Source of the DNA: Blastocatellia bacterium
GTDB taxonomy: Bacteria > Acidobacteriota > Blastocatellia > Pyrinomonadales > Pyrinomonadaceae
DNA: 64,000 bases
NCBI GenBank assembly: GCA_013697915.1
Contig: JACCVY010000006.1
Location: forward strand, 1 to 64,000
Direction: 5' to 3'
Every line of letters begins with the position of its first letter. The stretch's first letter is position 1. Below the pieces are notes generated by a model. The model ran no database searches. It was not told the DNA's origin and saw only the letters and a list, made by a program, of their open reading frames with translations. Both the position numbers and the translations under genes were made by a program. Shown one piece after another: positions 1-9,890 of the stretch.

Positions 1-2
1 AC

Positions 3-31
3 AAAGTCAGGCCAAAAAGCCGCCTGACTTT
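3..31. terminator. Inverted repeat (aaagtcaggc / gcctgacttt), terminator-like
   Basis: 10-bp perfect arms at 3-12 and 22-31, short loop, weak T run; no upstream gene visible. Confidence 0.4.
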
Positions 32-76
32 CCCACATTCCCACAGCTTCTACTGCTGGAGACGAAATGAACCGAT

Positions 77-127
77 CGGACACTTCACTTGCTAATAACA
101 CCGGACATTTTAATTTGCTAACAACAC
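77..127. repeat. Two imperfect ~25-bp direct repeats (cggacacttcacttgctaataacac / cggacattttaatttgctaacaacac), resembling an insertion-sequence terminus
   Basis: Direct repeat visible by eye; pattern similar to IS21-type multiple terminal repeats; no transposase in window. Confidence 0.4.
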
Positions 128-143
128 AGGTAGTTTAAAACCA

Positions 144-914
144 ATGAAAAAGCTCACAACCATTTGCCTGGCGCTCGCTTTCTCAAGTTGTAGCTACCAC
201 GCAACAACGAATCAGCAGACTGCGCCCCAGGAACTGGTGGTTGCGGCGGCGGCCAATCTAACCGACGCTTTCGGCGAAATCGGTCCTCGCTTTACCAGCA
301 AAACCGGTATTCGTGTTGTGTTTAGTTTTGGCGCGACTGCTGAGTTGGCAAAGCAGATTGAGAATGGCGCGCCGTTCGATGTTTTTGCAGCCGCTGACAC
401 GGAACACGTTGACTCGCTTGATCGCGCTGGGTTACTTACGCCGGGGACGCGGGCTCTTTATGCTCGTGGGCGTTTGGTGTTGTGGCTGCCAGCCGGATCG
501 ACTTTAAAAATTGACCGAATTGAAGACTTAACCGCAAAACAGTTTGACCGCATCGCGATAGCCAAGCCCGACGTCGCGCCTTACGGGCAGGCTGCCGTTG
601 AAAGCCTGAAACAACTTGGCATTTGGACTCAGATCGAGCCAAGGGTCATTTACGCACAGAACGTTTCGCAGGCAAGGCAATATGCCGCAACCGGCAATGC
701 GGAAGTCGCCTTCATTCCGTTAGCTCTGGTTAAATCGGGCGATGGTACGTTCATTGAACTCAAAGAAAGTCTCCATCGTCCGATCAATCAGGCTCTCGCC
801 GTGATACAGTCTTCGGCGCACCAGGATGCGGCACGACAATTTGTCAGTTTTGTACTAAGTCCTGAAGGGCAGCAACTGCTCATAACAAAGGGGTATTCTA
901 AGCCGGGCTCTTGA
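144..914 (+). CDS. modA: Molybdate ABC transporter substrate-binding protein (ModA-like)
   Basis: Lipoprotein-like N-terminus; ELVVAAAANLTDAFGEIGPRFTSKTGIRVVFSFGATAELAKQIENGAPFDVFAAAD is typical of ModA. Confidence 0.9.
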   Translation: MKKLTTICLALAFSSCSYHATTNQQTAPQELVVAAAANLTDAFGEIGPRFTSKTGIRVVFSFGATAELAKQIENGAPFDVFAAADTEHVDSLDRAGLLTPGTRALYARGRLVLWLPAGSTLKIDRIEDLTAKQFDRIAIAKPDVAPYGQAAVESLKQLGIWTQIEPRVIYAQNVSQARQYAATGNAEVAFIPLALVKSGDGTFIELKESLHRPINQALAVIQSSAHQDAARQFVSFVLSPEGQQLLITKGYSKPGS

Positions 915-1072
915 CGGTCTGGCCGCTCTGTACGAGAACGTACACAACTGGTATGCTGCTCCTCGAAATTTGGCTAGGATTGTGACATTTTTCCTTTCCC
1001 GCTATTTTAGTTTCAAGCGATATCACGCAAGCTGAGTTCACTTGATCGTAGGGAGACCACAGGAACGACTTT

Positions 1073-2644
1073 ATGAAGATATTGCTTTACAACCCGGACA
1101 ACGGCGTGACTCGTAACTTTATGCCACACCTCTGGATGTTTCTGCTACAGGCGATTACACCTCCGGGACATGAAGTCATTTTGGTTGACGGCAATGCGCG
1201 TCCCATGGACGAAGCGGAGTTGGTGAACTATGCGCGCGAGCAGGGTGTGGGGCTCGTCGGCATTGGCGCGATGACCAGAATGGCTGCGCGCGCGTATCGC
1301 ATGGCTGACGCTGTTCGCGCCGCCGGTATTCCGGTTGTTATGGGTGGCCCACACGTGACCGAAGTGCCTGACGAAGCATTAGGAAAAGACGGTGGTCCAC
1401 GGCACGCGGATGCGATTGCTTTGGGAGAAGCGGACGAGACCTGGCCACAGATTGTTGAAGACGCGGCTAACGGACGCTTGAAAGACATTTATGCGCCGGT
1501 GGACGAAAATGGTAAGGAACACAAACCAAGCTTGCAGCCATATCCTGCGATACCCTGGGACCAAATGGACCTCGATCAGTTTGACATGGTGCCAAAGTTT
1601 GCGCGGCCTCTCCTGAAGCGTTATGGCTCCGGCTGGCAAGCGGTGCATGTCATTCCCATGGAGTCAGGCCGGGGCTGTCCTTACGGTTGTGAGTTCTGCA
1701 CTGTAACCGGGTTCTTCGGAGATTCAATTAGGTTTCGCAGCAACGAAAGCGTCGTTCAGGAATTGCTGGCCCTTAAAAACCACGCTCGCAAAAATCGAAG
1801 CCAGGTCATTGTCTTTTTCATCGACGACAATTTCGCTATCAATATCAAACGGACTAAATCGCTTTTACGCGACATCATCGCTGCCGACGCTCAAGTGCCT
1901 TGGATGGCGCAGATTAGTGCAAACCTGCTGCGCGACGAGGAGTTGGTGGATTTGATTGCTGCATCCGATGGTAAGTGGGTTTTCATTGGCATGGAATCAA
2001 TTGACACCGCAAACCTCAAAGACATGAACAAGAGCTTCAACAAGCCGGCAGAATACGCAACCGTGCTCAACCGTCTGGCCGCGCGAAATATTTATGCGGT
2101 GACTTCCTTTATCTTCGGCATGGACAACGACACGGCTGGCGTTGCCGATCGCACACTCGAACAAATCGAAAGCTGGCCTCCGGGTTTGCCGGTGTTTGGC
2201 CAATTAACACCGTTCCCGGCAACGCCGCTTTACGATCGTTTGGTAGCTGCGAACCGTTTGACGCGCCCGAAACACTGGATGGAATTCGCGCCGTATCAAA
2301 TGGCCCACGAACCGTTGAAGATGTCGATTCCGCAGACGCAAGCGGAACTGAATGAGGCATGGAGCAGATCCTATAGCCCTGAGCGCAATCTTCAAGCGCT
2401 GGATGCTCTCAAAGACCAACACATCAAATTTCGTGTTATTCATCTGATCATGCGCTTGTTCTTCCGCGGCATCTATTTTCCGCAAATGAACAAACGCGCC
2501 TGGCTCAAAGTGATCGCGCAAAATCGCCGCGCCATTCTTGGCCTTTCCAAAGAGGCAGTTGGGAAGTGGCGAGCTGGGCGAAAGAACAACCACCAACTAC
2601 CGCAATCGTCATTACCAGCAATAAGCGAAAAACGAGCAGCTTGA
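1073..2644 (+). CDS. B12-binding-domain radical SAM protein
   Basis: N-terminal cobalamin-binding-like region and CPYGCEFCTVTGFFG radical SAM CxxxCxxC motif. Confidence 0.9.
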   Translation: MKILLYNPDNGVTRNFMPHLWMFLLQAITPPGHEVILVDGNARPMDEAELVNYAREQGVGLVGIGAMTRMAARAYRMADAVRAAGIPVVMGGPHVTEVPDEALGKDGGPRHADAIALGEADETWPQIVEDAANGRLKDIYAPVDENGKEHKPSLQPYPAIPWDQMDLDQFDMVPKFARPLLKRYGSGWQAVHVIPMESGRGCPYGCEFCTVTGFFGDSIRFRSNESVVQELLALKNHARKNRSQVIVFFIDDNFAINIKRTKSLLRDIIAADAQVPWMAQISANLLRDEELVDLIAASDGKWVFIGMESIDTANLKDMNKSFNKPAEYATVLNRLAARNIYAVTSFIFGMDNDTAGVADRTLEQIESWPPGLPVFGQLTPFPATPLYDRLVAANRLTRPKHWMEFAPYQMAHEPLKMSIPQTQAELNEAWSRSYSPERNLQALDALKDQHIKFRVIHLIMRLFFRGIYFPQMNKRAWLKVIAQNRRAILGLSKEAVGKWRAGRKNNHQLPQSSLPAISEKRAA

Positions 2645-2739
2645 TTCCTCACCTATTCTTACCCGCTCCTGAAGGCCGAATTGTAGTACTATGGCCGCGC
2701 GGTATGAGCCCCCAAGACTAAACCGCCAAGGTTTGTTCA

Positions 2740-5160
2740 GTGCGCATTTTTCTCGCGCCGTTCCTGAGCGCCATTCTCCTGGCACAACTGGTATGTGCAT
2801 CTTCTGTTTTCGCTCAGGGAGACGTCCGCCCGCGCCGATCACAAACAACTGAACCTTCTCAACCCTCGCCTCCAACAAACAACGGCCAGTGGCAAACGCC
2901 TCCCCCTTCGCCAGTAACTTCTTTCGATAAACTCAGTGCGGCGGATTCTAAAAACGAACCAACCATCCGTGTTGCCCTCGCAACCGACGCGCGTTCAGCA
3001 TCAATCTCCACCACAGGCCACTTGATGAATGCGACTGATGTCGCCAACACGATGGTGGCGTTGGATGTCGCCAGAGTTCGCGTTGAGGCGCGGCTGCTCT
3101 CGCCGCTTCCGCCGACAAGAGAAGAATCTTTTCGCCTAAGCCTCGCCGCATTGTCTTCGCGAGTTGAGGCCGAACAGAAAGCCCGCGAGATCAAAGAAGC
3201 TACTAACGAAGACTCGCAAGTCACTCTCGACAATGTAACGAAAACCTGGGGACTGTTGATTGGTGACCGCTATTCGCAACCGGAAGCAGAAGAATTGCGA
3301 GCACGATTGCTGGATGCTGCGATCGACACAACTGTGGTGCCTCTGTCGCCGGCCGGATCAACGGTCGCAAAGAATGACATTGCCGCGACGCCTGCAAGCA
3401 GTCGCTCGAATGTTCGTTTAGCGTCGGCGCGGCCAAGCGGGCCATCGCGTGAAGTGGTTGCCTTTGCTGCCGGCTCAAGCCGCCTTTTCAGTTCCAGTGC
3501 GCCGGTCATGTTTGGTTCCGACGATGAAAAGGCGCCGGTGCGTTTTAATGACAAGCCTTATCGCGGACGCCTCGAAGTTTTTGCAAACACTCGAGGGGCG
3601 CTGACTGTCGTTAATGTTCTTGGCCTTGAAGACTACGTCAAGGGCGTTGTGCCAAATGAGTTATCGGCGGGTGGCTATCCACTTATTGAGGCACACAAAG
3701 CGCAGGCAATTGCCGCGCGCACTTATGCGTTGAGAAACCGCGGGCAATTTATGTCGCAGGGCTATGATCTGCTGCCCACGACGCGCTCGCAGGTTTATCG
3801 TGGACTGACCTCCGAAAATGCGCTGTCGTCACGCGCCGTGGACGAAACTCGCGGGATGATAGCGACCTACAATGGCGAACCCATCAACGCGTTGTACACG
3901 TCGACCTGCGGCGGGCGTACCGAAGATGCGGCAAATATTTTCAACGATGCAGTTCCCTATTTGAAGGCACGCGAGTGTGCCGCGGAAGGTCGCGCAGCGC
4001 TCGCGCCTTTTATCGTTAAGACTTCGCGCGAACCAGCCGAACTCAAGACTCAACAGAATGTTGCGTTGGCCCGAGATGTTGCGTTGCTTGCCATTCAAAG
4101 CTTCACTTCGCTGCGGACGCGTGTTTCCGATTCGTGGCTTGATGCAGAGGCGCCGGTCTCGGATGTTCGCAGTTGGCTGGCGTCAGTTGCGCGGTTGGCC
4201 CATCAGACAGCGCCGACAGTTACCGAAGCGGTTAATCGTCCGGGCGCGTTTGCCACGGCGTTGAGCACGGCAGTTTATGGCGAAAGCCGGGCTGACACAC
4301 TGCTCAACAATGCTGACGTTGAGTACTTCCTCGCCGTGCGCGATGCCACCGAGATTCCGCAAGCTAATCGTGCCGACGTTGCGCAACTGCTTCGCGATGG
4401 TTATCTGTCGGTTTTTCCGGACGCCACGGTTCGTCCGCGCGAGCCGCTTTCGCGGGGGCGCGCGCTGCATTCGATCGCCCGAATTCTGGAGGCGCGCAGT
4501 CTGTTGCAACTACAGAAAGGAATCTCGCGACCGACTGCCGGCGATTCCCTTGTCCTGCGAAGCACGAAAGGAAAAGATCTGCCTGTCAAAGTTAGCGCTG
4601 ACGCGTTTCTCTTTCGGCAGATAGGGGAAAGCCTTTATCCGGTTTCTACCATCGCCTTGGTTGGCGGCGAGCCGGTAGCATTTCATGTGAACAGCGCGGG
4701 CGAAGTCGATTATCTTGAGGTGCGGCCCGCCGCCAGCGGTGCCGCTGCCGATCGCTTCTCGCCATTTTCTAATTGGACTACTGATTTATCTCCGGGCCAG
4801 GCGCAGGCGCGTCTGGGACGTTATGCTTCGGGTATCGGATCGCTGGTTGATTTGCGCGTCATTGCCCGCGGCAATTCCCGCCGAGCGACCGATCTCGAAG
4901 TAGTTGGTACTGCCGGCACGGCACATGTTCGCGGCGGGCGTATTCGTTCAGCGCTGGGATTGCGCGAACAACTGTTTGTCATTGAGCATCGCTATGACGA
5001 CGAAGGCCGGGTTATCGGATTCACTTTTCTCGGGCGCGGCTGGGGCCATGGCGTGGGCATGTGCCAGGTCGGCGCTTACGGCCTCGCACGTCAGGGGTTT
5101 ACTTACGAACAAATCCTCAAGGCTTATTACACGGGTATTGAACTGACGCGAATGTACTAA
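2740..5160 (+). CDS. SpoIID/LytB-domain protein with SPOR-like region
   Basis: LEDYVKGVVPNEL, AHKAQAIAARTYAL, GRGWGHGVGMCQVGAYGLA are SpoIID/LytB motifs; signal peptide. Confidence 0.9.
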   Translation: MRIFLAPFLSAILLAQLVCASSVFAQGDVRPRRSQTTEPSQPSPPTNNGQWQTPPPSPVTSFDKLSAADSKNEPTIRVALATDARSASISTTGHLMNATDVANTMVALDVARVRVEARLLSPLPPTREESFRLSLAALSSRVEAEQKAREIKEATNEDSQVTLDNVTKTWGLLIGDRYSQPEAEELRARLLDAAIDTTVVPLSPAGSTVAKNDIAATPASSRSNVRLASARPSGPSREVVAFAAGSSRLFSSSAPVMFGSDDEKAPVRFNDKPYRGRLEVFANTRGALTVVNVLGLEDYVKGVVPNELSAGGYPLIEAHKAQAIAARTYALRNRGQFMSQGYDLLPTTRSQVYRGLTSENALSSRAVDETRGMIATYNGEPINALYTSTCGGRTEDAANIFNDAVPYLKARECAAEGRAALAPFIVKTSREPAELKTQQNVALARDVALLAIQSFTSLRTRVSDSWLDAEAPVSDVRSWLASVARLAHQTAPTVTEAVNRPGAFATALSTAVYGESRADTLLNNADVEYFLAVRDATEIPQANRADVAQLLRDGYLSVFPDATVRPREPLSRGRALHSIARILEARSLLQLQKGISRPTAGDSLVLRSTKGKDLPVKVSADAFLFRQIGESLYPVSTIALVGGEPVAFHVNSAGEVDYLEVRPAASGAAADRFSPFSNWTTDLSPGQAQARLGRYASGIGSLVDLRVIARGNSRRATDLEVVGTAGTAHVRGGRIRSALGLREQLFVIEHRYDDEGRVIGFTFLGRGWGHGVGMCQVGAYGLARQGFTYEQILKAYYTGIELTRMY

Positions 5161-5326
5161 TGCAAAAGTATTGATGCAAAAACCTTTGCATGTTCTCCCA
5201 CCCCACGCGGGCTGCCCGCGCGGGGACCCCGGTTGAACTTGACCTCTTCCCTCCGCTGCGTGTTAATTGCCTCAGACACGTGCTAGTTTGAATCTTCGCC
5301 CGGGCTAGATTGACCAAGGACACGTT

Positions 5327-5887
5327 ATGGCTTCAAGAATCGAACCTCTGCTGACAGTCGCGGACCTCGACGCCTGCCCGAACGACAACAATCGATACGA
5401 GTTGATTGGAGGAGAACTATTCGTGTCTCGTGCTCCTGGTATTTCTCACCAACGCGTCCTTCTAAATCTTCAGATTGCATTGAGCGAGTATCTTAGAACT
5501 CACCCCATCGGAATTCTCGTTCCAGGACCCGGAATGATTCTTAGCGACTACGACGCGGTGATTCCGGATATTTGCTTTGTTCGCAATGAACGCTGGGATG
5601 AAGTTGTCACCGGTGAAAAGTTTACGCGTGCCGTCGACCTGGTCATCGAAATCATCTCTCCGGGCAAAGAGAATCGCGAACGCGATCTGAAGTTCAAGCG
5701 CCAGCTATATGCGAAGTTCGGCGTTGAAGAATATTGGATTATTGACAGTGAAAATCAGTGCGTTCTGATTTATCGCCTTCGGGGGAGCATCCTTGAAGAG
5801 ATTGCTAAGCTCAGCCTTGAAGATGAAATCACCACGCCTCTTCTGCCTCAGTTTCAACTAAAAGTACCTTCAATTTTCAATTATTAG
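5327..5887 (+). CDS. Uma2 family (DUF820) putative restriction endonuclease-fold protein
   Basis: YELIGGELFVSRAPGISHQRV ... PDICFVRNE ... DLVIEIISPGKENRERDLKFKRQLYAKFGVEEYWIID. Confidence 0.9.
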   Translation: MASRIEPLLTVADLDACPNDNNRYELIGGELFVSRAPGISHQRVLLNLQIALSEYLRTHPIGILVPGPGMILSDYDAVIPDICFVRNERWDEVVTGEKFTRAVDLVIEIISPGKENRERDLKFKRQLYAKFGVEEYWIIDSENQCVLIYRLRGSILEEIAKLSLEDEITTPLLPQFQLKVPSIFNY

Positions 5888-5902
5888 CTTCGCTCAATTT
5901 CA

Positions 5903-6148
5903 GTGACACAAGCAGACCAGACAACGGTGAACCTCTATGTCGTTCCTGATTGTCCGTTGTGCGGTCGGGCACGCAATTGGCTAAACGGGCATGGCATTCC
6001 CTACGTCGAACGCGATGTCGCCAATAACTTCGGTGCGCTGCGTCGGATGTACGAATTAACGCGGCAACGGTTAGTGCCCGTCTTCGAAGTTGAGGGCCGG
6101 GCGCTGGTACGACCCGGTGATGAAGCGTTAACTGACTTTCTTCTCTAA
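5903..6148 (+). CDS. Glutaredoxin family protein
   Basis: GTG start; VVPDCPLCGRARNWLNGHGIPYVERDV thioredoxin-fold CPLC motif. Confidence 0.85.
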   Translation: MTQADQTTVNLYVVPDCPLCGRARNWLNGHGIPYVERDVANNFGALRRMYELTRQRLVPVFEVEGRALVRPGDEALTDFLL

Positions 6149-6155
6149 TCGCACG

Positions 6156-6251
6156 ATGCGTTTCTCACGCAACCAAATTATTGGCGCGCTGATCCTCATC
6201 ACACTGCTTGGGGCCGTAATTCTTTATCGCATGGTATTCTCTCGCGCGTGA
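6156..6251 (+). CDS. Small hydrophobic ORF (31 aa, MRFSRNQIIGALILITLLGAVILYRMVFSRA), single TM candidate
   Basis: ATG ORF directly after the glutaredoxin gene; not in supplied ORF track; plausible microprotein. Confidence 0.4.
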   Translation: MRFSRNQIIGALILITLLGAVILYRMVFSRA

Positions 6252-6399
6252 GCGCGAACCATTTAGACAAACACAGAACCGCGAGCGGTAGCGACCGGGT
6301 CTTAACACCTCAACATTGTGTTTGATATCAGGTAAAGGCAGGTTGAGTGTGGGACCCTGTCGCTACGGCTCCCGGTTCTGTAATTGTCGTCCCACTAGC

Positions 6400-7338
6400 A
6401 TGAATGATTCTCCGATCGCAATCGTTGGCCCAACCGCTTCCGGCAAAAGCACGCTTGGAATAGAAATCGCACTGCGTCTTGGCGGCGAGATTATCAATTG
6501 CGATTCGGTACAGGTTTACCAGGGCATTCAGATAGCCACAGCGAAAGTTCCTTACGAAGAACGCCGCGGGGTTCCGCATCACCTGATTGATTTTGTTTCG
6601 CCGGAAATCAATTACACGGCCGGAGACTGGGGACGCGAAGCGGCTAGACAAATTGAAGAGATTGAACAGCGGGGCCGGGTGCCAATATTGGTTGGCGGCA
6701 CCGGCTTCTACTTGCGCGCGCTGCGCAATCCGTTTTTTCCCAGCCCGGAAACGGACGAAATGCTAAGAACCCGGCTCAACGCGATTCGCGACAACAAAGG
6801 CGTCGAGCATCTGCACCGGTTGCTGCGCCGGCTCGATCCGGAGAGCGCAGCGCATTTGTTTCCGCGCGATTGGCCTCGAATTCAACGTGCAATCGAAGTG
6901 CGCTTGCAAACTGGAAATCGCATGTCCCAGCAAAAAAACCTAAGGCCGCCAGCGCCGGAGATTGCCGGACGCCTGCGTCTAATTGTGCTGAATCCGCCCC
7001 GCGCGGAACTCTACCAACGCATTAATGAACGCACGGAAAAACACTTTGCTGCCGGACTCGTCCAGGAAGTTGAATCGTTGTTAAAGCAGGGTGTGCCGGC
7101 GAACTCGAATGCCCTCGGCGCGCATGGCTACCGCCGGGTAGTCGAATTTCTTCAGGGGAAACGCGACCTGCCCAGCGCTATCGAGCAAACAAAGCTTGAT
7201 GTCAGGCATTACGCAAAGCGGCAGTTGACCTGGTTCCGTCGCGAGCCCGGTGCGGAATGGTTTGACGGTTTCGGAGAAGACAACCTTACCGCGTCGGCAG
7301 TTCTAAAAGCGCTGCAAACCGGCCCAGGCAAAAGTTAA
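6400..7338 (+). CDS. miaA: tRNA dimethylallyltransferase
   Basis: AIVGPTASGKSTLGIEIALRLGGEIINCDSVQVYQGIQIATAKVPYEERRGVPHHLIDF; ORF track start 6316 is probably too early. Confidence 0.95.
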   Translation: MNDSPIAIVGPTASGKSTLGIEIALRLGGEIINCDSVQVYQGIQIATAKVPYEERRGVPHHLIDFVSPEINYTAGDWGREAARQIEEIEQRGRVPILVGGTGFYLRALRNPFFPSPETDEMLRTRLNAIRDNKGVEHLHRLLRRLDPESAAHLFPRDWPRIQRAIEVRLQTGNRMSQQKNLRPPAPEIAGRLRLIVLNPPRAELYQRINERTEKHFAAGLVQEVESLLKQGVPANSNALGAHGYRRVVEFLQGKRDLPSAIEQTKLDVRHYAKRQLTWFRREPGAEWFDGFGEDNLTASAVLKALQTGPGKS

Positions 7339-7403
7339 AGTCCTTCACAATCCGGATATTCCTTGTCAGGAGCAAACGGCTGCGGTAGTCTGACTACTCC
7401 CCC

Positions 7404-7730
7404 ATGTCACAGACCGACCCGACAGGTGTTGCCATGTTAGATGGAAAGCCTGCGCCGCAAAATATTCAGGACGCATTTCTAAATACTGTCCGGCGCGAAA
7501 AAACCACCGTCATTATCTTCCTGCTGAATGGTGCGAAGTTGACTGGCCGCATTCGTAGTTTTGATAAGTTTTCGGTTTTGCTTGAATCCGGAGCCCATGA
7601 ACAATTGATCTTCAAACACGCCATCTCAACCATCTCACAGACGCGACGCAACAGCGGCGACCTGCGCTCACAAGCTCACTCTGAAACGGCATTCGAGCCG
7701 GCCGGCAATCCCAACTCGCCTGAATCGTGA
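7404..7730 (+). CDS. hfq: RNA chaperone Hfq with C-terminal extension
   Basis: [58 protein letters not shown]. Confidence 0.95.
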   Translation: MSQTDPTGVAMLDGKPAPQNIQDAFLNTVRREKTTVIIFLLNGAKLTGRIRSFDKFSVLLESGAHEQLIFKHAISTISQTRRNSGDLRSQAHSETAFEPAGNPNSPES

Positions 7731-7778
7731 CATTCCTTTAAACTCTTGCGAGATTATCCAATTGGCAAGAGGAATCAG

Positions 7779-8447
7779 GTGTCCGGCACTTTTATTACCT
7801 TCGAAGGAATTGATGGTAGCGGCAAGTCTACGCAACTGCGCCTGCTTGCAAACTACTTGAAAGAGGCTGGCGGTGAAGTTGTGCTGACCCGTGAACCAGG
7901 CGGCACGCCGGTTGGCGTCCGTCTGCGCGGCGCTTTGCTCGATGCACATGAAGAAGTAGATCCGCTGACGGAGCTGTTGGTTTTTGCCGCCGATCGCGCT
8001 CAGCATGTGCGGCGCGTTTTGCGGCCTGCGATCGAAGCCGGGCAAGTTATTATTTCGGATCGTTATGCCGATGCGACTGTGGCTTATCAGGGTGCGGGTC
8101 GTGGGTTTTCGCCGGAGCTGATTGCCGAGATTGTACAGCTTGCGACTGAAGGCCTGAAGCCTGATTTGACAGTGCTATTCGATCTTTCCGTTGAAGAGTC
8201 AACCGCGCGCACCAGCCGCCGCTCAGACGGCAAACACAAAGGTGATCGCCTCGACGCCGAGGCTTCCGATTTTCACGTGCGCGTGCGTGACGCCTATCTG
8301 GAGCTGGCACGTGCCGAGCCCGAACGAGTGAAGGTTGTAGAGACAAATCGACCGGTGGAAGAAACTCATAAGCGCGTCAAAGAGATAATCGTGCCGTTCC
8401 TGAAGAGCCGGGGTCACCTGGTCGAAGTCGAGGTCAAACACGCGTAG
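7779..8447 (+). CDS. tmk: dTMP kinase
   Basis: GTG start; GTFITFEGIDGSGKSTQLRLLANYL ... TREPGGTPVG ... DRYADATVAYQGAGRG. Confidence 0.95.
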   Translation: MSGTFITFEGIDGSGKSTQLRLLANYLKEAGGEVVLTREPGGTPVGVRLRGALLDAHEEVDPLTELLVFAADRAQHVRRVLRPAIEAGQVIISDRYADATVAYQGAGRGFSPELIAEIVQLATEGLKPDLTVLFDLSVEESTARTSRRSDGKHKGDRLDAEASDFHVRVRDAYLELARAEPERVKVVETNRPVEETHKRVKEIIVPFLKSRGHLVEVEVKHA

Positions 8448-8483
8448 CGCCAAACTCCCGAATGCGTTCAGAGTGAACAACTG

Positions 8484-9563
8484 ATGTTTGATGAACTAAT
8501 TGGAAACGACCGTGTCAAGGAACTGCTGCGACGCATGCTCCAGTCCTCGCGTATGCCTGGCGCTATGCTCTTCAGCGGCGAGGACGGCGTCGGCAAGAAA
8601 ATGTTTGGGCTGGAAATCGCCAGGGCGCTCAATTGCCGCGCGCCGCAAGGCGTAGAAGCATGCGGCAGTTGCCCTGCCTGTAAGCGAACTTTGAAAATCA
8701 ACTATCCGGCTGGTGATGAGGCGGACGATTTTAAAGGAATAATCTGGACGGGCCATCCCGACGTGGGCCTCGTGGTTGCTCCCAAGCGCGTCCTACTGGT
8801 CCATCAAATGCGCGCGATTGAGAGCGCGGCAAACTATCGTCCCTTTGAAGGCAAGGCGCGCGTCTTTATTGTCGAGGACGCTGATAAACTAAACGAGAGT
8901 TCGGCGAACGCATTGCTGAAGATACTGGAAGAGCCGCCGCCCACGTCGCACATTATTTTACTGACTTCCCGCCCGGCGTGGTTGTTACCAACCATTCGCT
9001 CGCGCTGCCAGGTTATACGGTTCTCACCGCTCGCAGCCGCTGAGATCGAAAATTATTTGACGCATAACAAGGTCGCGCGCGCCGCCGAAGCGCGCGTGCG
9101 GGCGCGCGTGGCGCGCGGCAGTTTGCGCCGGGCACTGGCCGCGGACCTGGATGACTTTATTGAACAGCGAAAGGCAATGCTCGAGGTGCTTGAGGCATTA
9201 GCTCGAAGTGATGACCGGCTACAGTTGCTGCGATCCGCTGAACAACTTAATGAAGCGCAATACAAGGACGAATACGAAGCGCGTTTGGATGTGCTGGAAA
9301 CATTGATTCGCGACGCCTGGCTGCTTTCGCTTGGCGCCGACACTGAGACGATTGTCAACGACGACGTGCTGCCTGAACTTAGTCGTATGGCAAAAGGGTT
9401 GGATAGTAAGCGGCCGGCAATTTGGATCGGGCAGATTGAAGAGATGCGCGAACAACTGGTTGTGAACATCAATCGCAAGCCGGCCACCGATGCTCTGTTT
9501 CTCACCATGGCTGCGGCGTCCGCCACTGAACTACCACCCAAGAGACGTTACATTATCAAGTAG
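8484..9563 (+). CDS. holB: DNA polymerase III subunit delta' (AAA+ clamp-loader)
   Basis: FDELIGNDRVKELLRRMLQSSRMPGAMLFSGEDGVGKKMFGLEIARALNC; zinc-finger-like CGSCPAC; NALLKILEEPP. Confidence 0.9.
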   Translation: MFDELIGNDRVKELLRRMLQSSRMPGAMLFSGEDGVGKKMFGLEIARALNCRAPQGVEACGSCPACKRTLKINYPAGDEADDFKGIIWTGHPDVGLVVAPKRVLLVHQMRAIESAANYRPFEGKARVFIVEDADKLNESSANALLKILEEPPPTSHIILLTSRPAWLLPTIRSRCQVIRFSPLAAAEIENYLTHNKVARAAEARVRARVARGSLRRALAADLDDFIEQRKAMLEVLEALARSDDRLQLLRSAEQLNEAQYKDEYEARLDVLETLIRDAWLLSLGADTETIVNDDVLPELSRMAKGLDSKRPAIWIGQIEEMREQLVVNINRKPATDALFLTMAAASATELPPKRRYIIK

Positions 9564-9680
9564 ATATTGTTCCTGCCCTATGAAGCTCGTCGTTTGTGGC
9601 AGGGCTTTGCACAAAAAGTCCCCCCATGAGTAACGCGGCTAGTACCGTTCACAGCATTCGCGTAATACTCATCACGCGAA

Positions 9681-9795
9681 GCGTTCTCATTAACACCGTG
9701 GCTTCAGCCCGGCGAAAGCTGGGTTCCACTTTCCTTAACCGTTCATGATCGCCACGTGGTCACCGGGCTGAAGCCACGGTGCTAATGAGAAACGC
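9681..9795. repeat. Large intergenic inverted repeat (arms ~32 bp around accgtggcttcagcccgg)
   Basis: gcgttctcattaacaccgtggcttcagcccgg (9681-9712) pairs with ccgggctgaagccacggtgctaatgagaaacgc (9763-9795). Confidence 0.8.
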
Positions 9796-9843
9796 TCCGC
9801 GTCGACCCGATCGGACTTTTTGCGCACAGCTTTGTCGCAAACG

Positions 9844-9870
9844 AAAAGGGCTGCACCTGCAGCCCTTCAC
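9844..9870 (-). terminator. Intrinsic terminator-like hairpin downstream of ispG
   Basis: aagggctgca-cc-tgcagccctt perfect stem, followed by U-rich run on minus strand; between convergent holB and ispG. Confidence 0.6.
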
Positions 9871-9890
9871 AACATTGACATTCGAATTCG

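Noticed and set aside
2204-2596. 130-aa minus-strand ORF opposite the radical SAM gene
   Set aside because: Shadow ORF; no domain features.
9053-9541. 162-aa Ser/Arg-rich minus-strand ORF opposite holB
   Set aside because: Low-complexity antisense translation of Ala/Glu-rich coding sequence.
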